From NCBI RefSeq assembly GCF_019969685.1, contig NZ_JAHXYZ010000002.1, positions 1,116,001 to 1,180,000 on the forward strand: a stretch of 64,000 nucleotides of DNA. Direction: 5' to 3'. This stretch comes from Microbacterium sp. EST19A. GTDB lineage: Bacteria; Actinomycetota; Actinomycetes; Actinomycetales; Microbacteriaceae. The position numbers were made by a program, and so were the translations under genes. The notes beneath the pieces were generated by a model that was not told the DNA's origin, searched no databases, and worked only from the letters and a program-made list of their open reading frames with translations. Below, in pieces: positions 44,901 through 51,337 of this stretch (within the stretch, counting starts at the first letter, position 1; every line of letters starts with the position of its first letter).

Positions 44901-44962
44901 TCGACGGTCTGGCGCGATCGGAACGGGCCGAACCCCTCGACCTCCAGGCGGTGCAGGCGCAT
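41951..44962 (-). CDS. sbcC: Exonuclease subunit SbcC (SMC-like ATPase)
   Basis: A 1003-residue ATPase of the Rad50/SbcC type. Walker A GRTGAGKSSILDA is near residues 35-47, the signature QSLSGGETF and Walker B LDTLFIDEGFGSLD are in the last 120 residues, and two long Ala/Arg/Glu-rich coiled coils lie between. At the tip of the coiled coil is the zinc hook C526-P-V-C529. With SbcD it opens hairpins and double-strand ends. The ATG follows the TAG of sbcD directly (TAGATG). Confidence 0.95.
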   Translation of the reverse strand: MRLHRLEVEGFGPFRSRQTVDFDAFADDGIFLIAGRTGAGKSSILDAVCFGLYGGVPRYDGGEKRLRSDHCEPDDLSEVVVEFSASAGRFRVTRSPEYVRPSKRGGGTTKQAAGVALDEWTDAGWVGRAARAVDVANELDEILQLSRDQFLQVILLAQNRFSEFLLAGSKDRQTLLRRLFGTQRFEDVQARFDDRRRGAEQALGARLATVAARVEEAERLVSTAELWGDAAEAGTGEASAAEQTARPTVTATTAERLDGLRRAKARADYRAERRVSERAEAERSSTAADLVLSTRREEQRAQSERDRARAALDRLDAEEPSIAAARAELADARSAEALRSTIAAAARARTAWESASAAEQTSRASWEQFGVATDDDLETWAAARLRESGGWERAAELEAKEPALTLELQSAEVAVQSASARVEEGAVERAELPAQIVAVTAERDDARRIADRAADLAAARDAAESRVRAARDVQRVRAQQEIAEQQLAALTTQHATAQSALAQLRQRRFDGMAGELASGLVTAEPCPVCGSHEHPSPATHADPVSADDIAAAEAERDAGAEREREASEMSASLRAELAGAEAGADGRTVEQAETERTAAVEAHAESLAAADRLTTLDARLQELAERADRLERERADRDVTLSAAREQLALRAQRAEEARALIADARGPFDTVAERLADITAQVSAARLLAAAVAEQQRRTQALEEAEDERDAALADSAFDDVAAVERALRSVAVQEALETRISQHAVQREKERSTLFDLELRTLPEEPIDISPDEEAAAKARAAWVHTVDEASRALGTVERLEDLIASATSEHARTADDAAEFEVLQGLADAIAGRGANTRKMTLETFVLAAELEEIVEAANRRLYDMSTGRYQLQHSDALAARGAASGLGIVVSDAFTGQTRPPQSLSGGETFLTSLALALGLAEVVTARAGGIRLDTLFIDEGFGSLDGDTLDVAMRTLDELRQGGRTVGVISHVEAMQEQIPAQLTVRATPNGPSIIETR

Positions 44963-46132
44963 CTAGACGAGCGCCTCCGCACGCACACGGTCGTCGAGCA
45001 CCGCGCGGATCAGCTCGCTCTCGGTCTCGGTCGGCCCGTGCCCGGCGCGCACGTGCTCGAGGAAGGCCTCGATCCGCTCGGCGTCGCTGACCGCGGCTCG
45101 CAGCCGCTGCGAGTAGGTGCGTTCGCGCTCCTCAGCCACGATCTCGGGCTGATGCTGCACCATGGCGCAGAACGGGAAGCTCTCACGCAGGCGCCGCATC
45201 GGCTCGGCCTGCGGCATCGCGTCGGTGTAGATCGCGCAGACCCAATCGTCGGCATGCGCGGCCACACTGGCCTCGGAGAGGATCTCGGTGAGCGGACCCG
45301 TGAGGGTGACGAGCCGCCGCGGAACCGGCAGTTCCAGCCATTCCACGGACGCGAGGCCGTCGGCGTCGAGCTCGATCAGCCACGAGCCGCGGGGCTTGTG
45401 CTGCTCGCCGAAGCTGTAGTGCAGCGGCGCTCCGGCGTACCGCACACGCTCGCTCAGCTGCTGCCGGCCGTGGATGTGGCCGAGAGCCATGTAGTCGGGG
45501 CCGTCGAAGACGCTCAGCGGTACGACGTCGAGGCCGCCCTGCCGCACCTCGCGCTCGAGGCCGAGCGTGGCGTCGACGCCTGCCGCGAAGCAGTGTGCGA
45601 TCGCGACCGAGCGACCGGGGTGCGCGCTCATGCCCGCACGGACCAGATCCATCGCGTGCGCCATCGTCTGCGCCTGCGTGCGCAGCTGGCGCCCTTCGGA
45701 GTCGCCTTCCGGCCAGTGCTGGCGCACGATCGCGGGCTCGAGGTAGGGAATGCCGAAGAACTGCACCGGCCCGTCGGCATCGTCGACCGTCACGGGAGTG
45801 CCGACGGCCAGCGGATCGGTGAGCACATGGATGCCGTCGCGCAGCAGTCGGGCCTGGAAGCCGAGGCGTGCCGCCGAATCGTGGTTGCCGCTCGTCACGA
45901 TGACCCGGGCACCGGTCTCATGCAGCGCGACGAGTGCGTCGCCGAGCAGTGTGTAGGCCGGGCCGGATGGCGTGGCGGAGTCGAACACGTCTCCTGCGAC
46001 GAGGACGACGTCGACGGCGTTCTCCCGCACCTGCTCGGTGAGCGCTCCGAGCACCTCGGCCAGCGCGTCCATGGTCGAGTGACCGTGGAACGTGCGACCG
46101 ATGTGCCAGTCGGAGGTGTGCAGGATGCGCAT
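44963..46132 (-). CDS. sbcD: Exonuclease subunit SbcD
   Basis: A 389-residue metallophosphoesterase, the nuclease partner of SbcC (Mre11-like). Metal motifs: LHTSDWHIGR (D8, H10), VVLVAGDVFD, VTSGNHD, IAHCF and ALGHIHGRQ. The C-terminal 130 residues form the capping and SbcC-binding part. The start is taken as ATG 46132, since a -10 TACCTT (plus strand 46139-46144) stands six bases before it; GTG 46138 would add two residues. An 8-bp hairpin-forming palindrome lies at the -35 position. Confidence 0.95.
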   Translation of the reverse strand: MRILHTSDWHIGRTFHGHSTMDALAEVLGALTEQVRENAVDVVLVAGDVFDSATPSGPAYTLLGDALVALHETGARVIVTSGNHDSAARLGFQARLLRDGIHVLTDPLAVGTPVTVDDADGPVQFFGIPYLEPAIVRQHWPEGDSEGRQLRTQAQTMAHAMDLVRAGMSAHPGRSVAIAHCFAAGVDATLGLEREVRQGGLDVVPLSVFDGPDYMALGHIHGRQQLSERVRYAGAPLHYSFGEQHKPRGSWLIELDADGLASVEWLELPVPRRLVTLTGPLTEILSEASVAAHADDWVCAIYTDAMPQAEPMRRLRESFPFCAMVQHQPEIVAEERERTYSQRLRAAVSDAERIEAFLEHVRAGHGPTETESELIRAVLDDRVRAEALV

Positions 46133-46151
46133 ACTCACAAGGTACGAACCA

Positions 46152-46172
46152 CCTCGGACATTCGGTCCGAGG
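46152..46172. promoter_or_regulatory. Palindrome in the sbcDC promoter region
   Basis: CCTCGGAC-attcg-GTCCGAGG, arms 46152-46159 and 46165-46172, centred about 20 bases upstream of the -10 hexamer of sbcD. The position over the -35 suggests an operator; no regulator can be named. The rest of the 46173-46393 spacer shows only GC-rich sequence with no supported gene. Confidence 0.45.
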
Positions 46173-46393
46173 CGTGCCGCAGTTGCTGAGGAGGCGAAGA
46201 GCGGAAGGTCCCCTGACCCACCCTCGTCATGACGATCGGCACGCGGTGATGCAGGGTGCGCTGTGCGCGTTCACATGTGCGGCGTGCGGGGCTGCGCGAT
46301 GCGATCTGGCTGCCCTCCGCCCTCATGTGGTGCCGGAACTTGCCCCTCCCGGCGGGGGTTGTGCCCGCTTCGTCGTGACTACCGACTTCCGCT

Positions 46394-46861
46394 CTACTCC
46401 TCCAGTTCGTGCAGCCAGTTCGCCTGCTGGATCCTGTTGTCGAGCTCCCGCAGCCCCTGCGCGACCCCGTCGGCCCTCGCGCGCAGGTCGGCGACCGGAA
46501 GCGCGGAGATCTTCCGCAGCTCCGATCTCATCTGGCGCTGGACATGGTCGTTCGCTCCGGATGCGGCCGCGGCGGCATCCGCCAGGAGGGAGTGCTGCAG
46601 GCGCAGGACGTCCCGGGCGGCGAGCGCGTCGGTCATCGTTCCGTCGCCACCGAGATCCAATCGCGCGTTCGTCGCGTTGATGCGGCGGATCAGGTCGCGC
46701 AGCTGCGCGAGAGCGGCATCCGCTTCGACGATGAGAGCGCCGGCGTCCTCCGCGGGCTCCTCGCCCTCCTGGTACCGGGCGTTCGCGGTGATGCGGGCGC
46801 GGAGCTGCTCGATGCGGCGCTGCAGATCGGCGCGGGCGGTCAGGGCCTCGGCGAGTTTCAT
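46394..46861 (-). CDS. DIP1984 family protein
   Basis: A 155-residue, mostly helical protein starting KLAEALTARADLQRRIEQLRARITANARYQEGE, the signature of the DIP1984 (DUF6847-like septicolysin-type) family. The whole length is heptad-like and probably forms a coiled-coil dimer. The biochemical role is unclear. A -10-like CAAGAT (plus strand 46868-46873) stands six bases before ATG 46861, so it too seems leaderless. It is a single gene. Confidence 0.9.
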   Translation of the reverse strand: MKLAEALTARADLQRRIEQLRARITANARYQEGEEPAEDAGALIVEADAALAQLRDLIRRINATNARLDLGGDGTMTDALAARDVLRLQHSLLADAAAAASGANDHVQRQMRSELRKISALPVADLRARADGVAQGLRELDNRIQQANWLHELEE

Positions 46862-46912
46862 GACTTCATCTTGTCAGGGCGAACGCGTAACAGAGCGAAA
46901 CAATCGGGTGCG

Positions 46913-47221
46913 TCAGCGCGAGCGCAGGAGGTGCGCGTGATCCGGGTGGGCCGAGAACCAGTCGGCGACATACCAGCAGACCGCGTCGACCTTGCGATCT
47001 CCGCGCGACTCGATGTCGGCGACGGCGCCCTCGACGACCTTTCCCGCGTAGCCGTGGCCGCGGAAAGTCGGGATCGTGAAGGCTCTGGTCAACGCGACGG
47101 TGCTGCCGTCGTCACGGTAGTCGAGCACGCTCACCAGTCGCCCGTCACGCATCAGGGTGTAGCGCGATTCATCCTTCTCGTCGGTCAGGATGAACCCGCC
47201 GACCGTGGTCGAGATCGTCAT
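46913..47221 (-). CDS. YjdJ-type GNAT N-acetyltransferase
   Basis: A 102-residue minimal GNAT of the YjdJ/Gcn5-related group. It begins with a short sheet (ESRYTLMRDGRLVSVLDYRDD), then ALTRAFTIPTFRGHGYAGKVVEGAVADI with the acetyl-CoA loop R-G-H-G-Y-A, and ends VDAVCWYVADWFSAHPDH, which is the usual cysteine- and HP-containing C-terminus. A -10-like TAACGT lies seven bases before ATG 47221. The substrate is unknown. Confidence 0.9.
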   Translation of the reverse strand: MTISTTVGGFILTDEKDESRYTLMRDGRLVSVLDYRDDGSTVALTRAFTIPTFRGHGYAGKVVEGAVADIESRGDRKVDAVCWYVADWFSAHPDHAHLLRSR

Positions 47222-47261
47222 TCGAGCAACGTTACGCCCGCTTCTGCGCACATCGCCCGTT

Positions 47262-47291
47262 TTGACATGAGGCGACACGATCAGACATAAT
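47262..47291 (+). promoter_or_regulatory. Strong promoter of the leader peptide/winged-helix unit
   Basis: Consensus -35 TTGACA (47262-47267), 18-base spacer, -10 CATAAT (47286-47291). The -10 ends six bases before the ATG at 47298, so the RNA should begin at or within a base of that ATG and carry a leaderless leader ORF. This is one of the best sigma-70-type promoters in the window. Confidence 0.8.
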
Positions 47292-47297
47292 CCCCCC

Positions 47298-47399
47298 ATG
47301 ACCACCAACGCACGCCCTTTGTCCGCCCAGGAGGCGAACGGGACTGCCGGGATGATGATGCCCGGTCGCGTTGGCATGTGTTGCCGAATGTGTCGCTGA
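47298..47399 (+). CDS. Met/Cys-rich leader peptide (candidate sulfur amino acid attenuator)
   Basis: A 33-residue ORF whose last 15 residues are MMMPGRVGMCCRMCR, with eight sulfur amino acids (five Met, three Cys). The start codon coincides with the predicted transcription start of a strong promoter, and no SD is present, so it should be translated as a leaderless mRNA. It lies 150 bases before a winged-helix regulator gene. Between them there are small hairpins (47455-47460 with 47469-47474; 47511-47515 with 47523-47527) and GTCC-tga-GGAC at 47530-47540, which would mask the SD of the regulator gene. Ribosome slowing at Cys/Met codons could release that SD. This role is an inference; Cys-rich leaderless uORFs are known to control sulfur genes in mycobacteria. 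Confidence 0.65.
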   Translation: MTTNARPLSAQEANGTAGMMMPGRVGMCCRMCR

Positions 47400-47549
47400 A
47401 CGAACAGCAACTCCGCCTGACCTGATCCTTCGCCATCTGCGAGGCCAGAGTCACCGAGCATCCACCCTTGCTCGCTTCCCGGCTCCGCCGGTCATTCACG
47501 CAACGCATCAGAGCCGCTCTCCGGCTCACGTCCTGAGGACTTCATCATC

Positions 47550-48266
47550 ATGTCGAACATCGCCATTCTCGACCGCCCCACCGTCTCCGCCCAGACCACC
47601 GCGGTCCGCTCGCAGCAGCCCGCAGCCACCGCTCCCCTGGCCGGCGCCGCCGATCTTCCCGCCGTCCGCTCGCCCCGCGGCTTCGCCCTGTACGTCGGAC
47701 TCGACGAGATCAAGGCCGCCGAAGCCGGCGTGAGCCTGCCGCTCCTCGTCGACGCCCTGCGCCGCACGCTCGCCGAGCTCGCGCCGGGTGCCGAGACCCA
47801 TGCCACCGTCGCCCTCGCCCCGCACGGCTCCGGCGGTCGCGACCTCGACGTCGTCCGCCTCGCCCTGCAGGAGCCCGGCGCGATCGCCCGCACCAAGGCG
47901 GCCGCCGAAGAGGACACCGTCGAGGAGGAGACCGGCGTCACGGTCGACATCTCCCGCAAGCGCGTCCTCATCGACGGCGAGTCCGCCGCCTTCACCTACA
48001 AGGAGTTCGAGCTGCTGCAGTACCTCGTGCTCCGCGAGGGACGCACGATCGAGCGCTCCGAGCTCGTGTCCGCCCTCTGGCAGGCGCAGGACGACGAGAC
48101 CCCAGGAGAGCGCACGATCGACGTGCACGTGCGTCGCCTGCGCGCCAAGCTCGGCCGCTACGAAGACATCGTGCGCACCGTGCGCGGCATCGGCTACCGC
48201 TTCGACCGGCACGCCGACGTCGTCATCCGCTACGGCCACGGCACGCCTTCGCCCGACCGCTTCTGA
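47550..48266 (+). CDS. Winged-helix (OmpR/PhoB-type) transcriptional regulator without receiver domain
   Basis: A 238-residue protein. The C-terminal 100 residues are a Trans_reg_C winged helix: FTYKEFELLQYLVLREGRTIERSELVSALW, then RTIDVHVRRLRAKLGRYEDIVRTVRGIGYRF. The N-terminal half is not a phosphoacceptor receiver: it has no DD...D...K pattern but an alpha/beta segment FALYVGLDEIKAAEAGVSLPLL. The signal is therefore sensed in another way or by level alone. Its expression is probably tied to the Met/Cys-rich leader ORF upstream. SD GAGGA lies about 10 bases before ATG, inside a small hairpin. Confidence 0.88.
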   Translation: MSNIAILDRPTVSAQTTAVRSQQPAATAPLAGAADLPAVRSPRGFALYVGLDEIKAAEAGVSLPLLVDALRRTLAELAPGAETHATVALAPHGSGGRDLDVVRLALQEPGAIARTKAAAEEDTVEEETGVTVDISRKRVLIDGESAAFTYKEFELLQYLVLREGRTIERSELVSALWQAQDDETPGERTIDVHVRRLRAKLGRYEDIVRTVRGIGYRFDRHADVVIRYGHGTPSPDRF

Positions 48267-48312
48267 GCATCGCCCCGCCGTCTCTGTCGGCGCCGCCGCG
48301 TAGGGTGGGCGC

Positions 48313-49272
48313 ATGACCCTGACAGCGGATGCCGGAGCGGCCCAGGCCGCCGGCTCGGATGCTGCGCAGGAGACCGTCTACCGGCCTCGACATGACCTCG
48401 ACCTCGGTCGCACCGTCGGCGTGCTGCGCCGTGGGGGAACCGACCCGACGACGGTCATCGACGGCCGCGTGATCTGGCGAGCCGTGCGCACCCCGCTCGG
48501 CGCCGCGACGCTCGCGTTACGGGTGGCGGGCGACGAGGTCCGCGCGACCGCGTGGGGCGCCGGAGCCGCTGAGGCGCTCGACCGGGTGCCCGATCTGTGC
48601 GGCGCGCGCGACGACGCCGACGGGTTCGACGCCTCGGGGCATCCGCTCATCGCCGAGGTCGCCCGTCGCAATCCCGGCATCCGCCTCACCCGCACCGACG
48701 AGGTGTTCGACGCGCTCGCAGGATCGATCCTCGAGCAGAAGGTCACCGCGATGCAGGCCTTCGGCGCCTGGCGGTTCCTGGTGTCGCGCTTCGGCGAGCC
48801 TGCCCCGGGGCCCACCCCTCGCCCGCTGTTCGCACCGCCCGCGGCATCCGTCTGGCGCACGATCCCGTCGTGGTCCTGGCACCGCGCGGCCGTGGAGCCG
48901 CCGCAGTCCAAGACCCTCGTCCGCGCCGCCGCCCGCGGCGACAGCATCGAGCGCGCCATGCGCACGGCCGCGACCGGCGCCGACCGCGACCGCGTGCTCA
49001 CGAGCCTCCCCGGGATCGGCGTGTGGACCTCGGCGGAGACCCGCATCCGCGCTCTCGGCGATCCGGATGCGGTGAGCGTCGGCGACTTCCACCTCGCGCA
49101 CGAGGTCGGCTACGTGCTCACCGGCTCACGTACCGACGACGACGGCATGCTCGAGCTTCTCGCCCCCTGGGCGGGGCACCGCCAGCGCGTCATCCGCCTG
49201 ATCTATGCCAGCGGGGTGAAGGAGCCGCGCCGCGGCCCGCGCCTCGCACCCGAGAACCATCGCGACCGCTGA
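48313..49272 (+). CDS. DNA-3-methyladenine glycosylase-like (AlkA/HhH-GPD) protein
   Basis: A 319-residue base-excision repair glycosylase. The helix-hairpin-helix LTSLPGIGVWTSAETRIRALGD is followed by the catalytic aspartate D258 in SVGDFHLAHEV. The N-terminal 110 residues form the AlkA-like beta domain (LRVAGDEVRATAWGAG). LEQKVTAMQAFGAWRFL is the helix that normally carries the QQ-S motif. A -10 TAGGGT at 48301-48306 with six bases to ATG 48313 indicates a leaderless mRNA. The exact damaged base is not predictable. Confidence 0.9.
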   Translation: MTLTADAGAAQAAGSDAAQETVYRPRHDLDLGRTVGVLRRGGTDPTTVIDGRVIWRAVRTPLGAATLALRVAGDEVRATAWGAGAAEALDRVPDLCGARDDADGFDASGHPLIAEVARRNPGIRLTRTDEVFDALAGSILEQKVTAMQAFGAWRFLVSRFGEPAPGPTPRPLFAPPAASVWRTIPSWSWHRAAVEPPQSKTLVRAAARGDSIERAMRTAATGADRDRVLTSLPGIGVWTSAETRIRALGDPDAVSVGDFHLAHEVGYVLTGSRTDDDGMLELLAPWAGHRQRVIRLIYASGVKEPRRGPRLAPENHRDR

Positions 49273-49295
49273 GCCCCGAGATCTAAGCTGAGATC

Positions 49296-49493
49296 ATGTC
49301 CCGCACCGCGCTCCGCGTCTCCGTCACCGCCGGCCTGCTCGTTCTCGGTGTCGTCATCGGCCTGATCTTCCAGAACGTCTGGCTCGGCATCCTGCTGGCA
49401 GCGATCGTGTGGCTCGGCTGGTTCCTCGGCTACGAGTCGCGCCGCGGGAACAACGCCGGGGTCAATGACGAGGACCACGGCATCGAGCTCTGA
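49296..49493 (+). CDS. Small membrane protein (two helices)
   Basis: A 65-residue protein with two short hydrophobic helices (about 8-25 and 28-45) and an acidic tail ending DEDHGIEL. It resembles the DUF1049/LapA-like small membrane proteins in size and in the GLIFQNVWLGILLAAIVWLGWFLG pattern, but I cannot be sure. A -10 TAAGCT at 49284-49289, six bases before ATG 49296, supports the start. Confidence 0.72.
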   Translation: MSRTALRVSVTAGLLVLGVVIGLIFQNVWLGILLAAIVWLGWFLGYESRRGNNAGVNDEDHGIEL

Positions 49494-49539
49494 GCGTCCC
49501 CTCTGGTGCGACGTCCGTCGTGCCTGGAAGACTGGGCGC

Positions 49540-49944
49540 ATGGCTCTCCTCGATCACCTGGGCATCACCGTCGCCGACCTCGAGCGCGGGCGTGCACAAT
49601 TCCACCCGGTCCTCGCTGCGCTCGGCTACCAGGCCGGCGGAGAGGACGACCACTCCATCTCGTGGAACAACGGCGACGAGACCGAGATCATCCTGTACGT
49701 GTGGGATGAGGACAGCACCCCGCACCGGCACGGCCGCGTCGGGTGGCAGCACCTCGCCTGGGCCATGGACTCCCCCGCCGAGGTCGACCGCCTCCACGCG
49801 GTCGCCCTGGACGCCGGATGGACCGCGGTGCGCGACCCCAAGGAGTACCCCCGCTACAGCGACCGGTACTACGCCTCCTTCGTCGAAGACGCCGACGGCA
49901 TCCGTATCGAGTTCATGTACAACCCTCCGCGCGAGCAGGCTTGA
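49540..49944 (+). CDS. VOC family protein (glyoxalase/bleomycin-resistance fold)
   Basis: A 134-residue protein with one paired beta-alpha-beta-beta-beta module. It starts LLDHLGITVADLERGRAQFHPVLAALGY, and ends DRYYASFVEDADGIRIEFMYN, with the metal-type His/Glu in typical places (H6, E-x-Y near the C-terminus). A -10-like AAGACT at 49528-49533, six bases before ATG, supports the start over a longer frame. The last codons and the bases after them (49921-49954) are repeated exactly at 51038. The substrate is unknown. Confidence 0.9.
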   Translation: MALLDHLGITVADLERGRAQFHPVLAALGYQAGGEDDHSISWNNGDETEIILYVWDEDSTPHRHGRVGWQHLAWAMDSPAEVDRLHAVALDAGWTAVRDPKEYPRYSDRYYASFVEDADGIRIEFMYNPPREQA

Positions 49945-49954
49945 CTCCCGGGCG
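49921..49954 (+). repeat. 34-bp direct repeat, copy 1
   Basis: Exact 34-base match to 51038-51071 (starts AACCCTCCGCGCGAGC, ends CTCCCGGGCG). Copy 1 covers the last seven codons and the stop of the VOC gene. The copies flank a 1.1-kb block with two genes. Confidence 0.9.
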
Positions 49955-50198
49955 GAGCAGCGCCCGGGAGCGTTGGCTGTTCGCGGGGTTGGTCTTCGCC
50001 GGCGGAGCGCTCATCGCGCTGGCGATCTGGCTGGACGTCCGCGACGGCGTGCCGACGATGAGGAAGGGAGACCATCCCTGGGAAGTCGTGATCGTCGGCG
50101 GGCTCGGCATCGCTCTTCTCGGCAGTGGCCTGAACGCGATGTGGCGCGCTCGCAGGTCGCGGCGGAGCGCCCCCAGGAAGCCAGAGAACCGGCACTGA
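49941..50198 (+). CDS. Small membrane protein with two helices
   Basis: An 85-residue protein with helices at about 12-30 (WLFAGLVFAGGALIALAIWL) and 48-68 (VVIVGGLGIALLGSGLNAMW), and a basic Arg-rich tail. It is probably an inner-membrane protein. The TTG start at 49941 overlaps the stop of the VOC gene (TTGA); no ATG or GTG occurs before the first helix. I do not recognise a family. It lies within the 1.1-kb block flanked by 34-bp repeats. Confidence 0.62.
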   Translation: MTPGRSSARERWLFAGLVFAGGALIALAIWLDVRDGVPTMRKGDHPWEVVIVGGLGIALLGSGLNAMWRARRSRRSAPRKPENRH

Positions 50199-50231
50199 CG
50201 ACCATCGGGCACCATCCGCCACACTGGGACC

Positions 50232-51038
50232 ATGCCATCGCTCGCTGCCGCCGACCTCCACGACGCGCACCCGGACGAGCCGTGCGGCACCGCCGTGCTG
50301 CTGCTCGCCGGTTCCAGCGGGCGCATCGAGACCGAGCGCGCTGACCTGCTGGCGAGACACGGCGCTCGAGTGCGGGCCATTCGCTGGTTCGGCGGTGTCG
50401 GGCAACGGCCGGCGCCGCACGAGGTGCCGATCGAGCTGTTCATCGAGCATCTCGATCTGCTGAGACGCGAAAGCGACCGCGTGGCGATCTTCGGCACGTC
50501 GTTCGGTGCCGAGGCCGCGCTCGTCACGGCATCGGTGCATCCGACCGACGTCGCGATCGCGGCCGCTCCCTCGTCGGTCGTCTGGTCGGGACTCGGCGAC
50601 GACGGGTGGTCGTCGCACTGGACGCTCGACGGCATCCCGCTTCCGGCGGTGCCGTTCGACTCGTCGTGGGAGCCGGATACGCATCCTCCCGCATACCGCT
50701 CGCTGTACGAGTCCAGCATCGAACAGCATCCGGATCTCGCGGCCGCGGCAGCGATCCGCGCGGAAGACATCGTCGGGCAGCTGGTCCTCATCGCCGGAGG
50801 TGACGATCAGGTGTGGCCGAGCGTCGCGTTCGCCGAGCGCGTCGCAGTGCGGCGCACGGCCGCCGGTCTCGACACCGTGGTCGTCACGCATCCCACGGCC
50901 GGCCACCGCCTGACTCTGCCCGGCGAGACGGCCGTCGTCGGTGGACGCGCGATGGCGCGGGGCGGGTCGGCCGCGGCCGATGCCGACCTCGGGGCACTCG
51001 CGTGGCCCGAGATCGTGCGATCCCTCGGCCTCCGCTGA
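50232..51038 (+). CDS. Alpha/beta hydrolase of the acyl-CoA thioesterase/BAAT C-terminal family
   Basis: A 268-residue alpha/beta hydrolase. The nucleophile elbow is GTSFGAE with S90; the acid and base are expected in LIAGGDDQVWPS and TAGHRLTLPGE. The BAAT_C pattern (AIAAAPSSVVWSG, then HWTLDGIPLPAVPF) points to an acyl-CoA thioester hydrolase or bile-acid-type acyltransferase relative. A -10-like CACACT six bases before ATG 50232 suggests a leaderless mRNA. It ends inside the second copy of the 34-bp repeat. Confidence 0.88.
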   Translation: MPSLAAADLHDAHPDEPCGTAVLLLAGSSGRIETERADLLARHGARVRAIRWFGGVGQRPAPHEVPIELFIEHLDLLRRESDRVAIFGTSFGAEAALVTASVHPTDVAIAAAPSSVVWSGLGDDGWSSHWTLDGIPLPAVPFDSSWEPDTHPPAYRSLYESSIEQHPDLAAAAAIRAEDIVGQLVLIAGGDDQVWPSVAFAERVAVRRTAAGLDTVVVTHPTAGHRLTLPGETAVVGGRAMARGGSAAADADLGALAWPEIVRSLGLR

Positions 51039-51071
51039 ACCCTCCGCGCGAGCAGGCTTGACTCCCGGGCG
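51038..51071 (+). repeat. 34-bp direct repeat, copy 2
   Basis: Exact copy of 49921-49954. Here its first base is the last base of the hydrolase stop codon, and the rest is noncoding. Together the copies look like a duplication scar or an insertion boundary. Confidence 0.9.
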
Positions 51072-51136
51072 TGTCGCCCCCTATTCTCGGAAAGCTGTGC
51101 CGACCGGCGCAGCACGCCAGCCGAGGAGACGAACGG

Positions 51137-51235
51137 ATGACCGCCCTGCGGCAACTCCCCTTCGCCGCGGTCGAGGCGCTTCAGCCGAAGCGCAACGACC
51201 GCTACGAGTCGTACCCTCCGGCGCGCGCCGTCTGA
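51137..51235 (+). CDS. Short ORF (32 aa) before rtcB, uncertain
   Basis: A 32-codon reading frame starting MTALRQLPFAAVEAL and ending SYPPARAV. It has a good SD (GAGGAG six bases before ATG) and sits 102 bases before rtcB. It may be a leader peptide or a small protein; no family is recognised. The rest of 51072-51337 is noncoding, with a weak inverted repeat (CAGGTCCGGGG with CCCCTGACCTG) around 51269-51312. Confidence 0.4.
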   Translation: MTALRQLPFAAVEALQPKRNDRYESYPPARAV

Positions 51236-51337
51236 CAGCATCCGCTGCTCTCACGCCTCGTACCGTCAGGTCCGGGGCGTTTTCCGTTTGGAGAGACCCC
51301 TGACCTGTGGCTGGACATCACCACAAGGAAAGGAATC

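Noticed and set aside
41888..46189. Two long plus-strand frames (615 and 817 codons) opposite sbcC and sbcD
   Set aside because: They mirror the coding strand of sbcCD, where Walker motifs, the zinc hook and metallophosphoesterase motifs are all intact.
46173..46393. Possible small gene in the spacer between sbcD and the DIP1984 gene
   Set aside because: The frames here are antisense-like extensions rich in Arg and Pro with no SD or hexamer before them.
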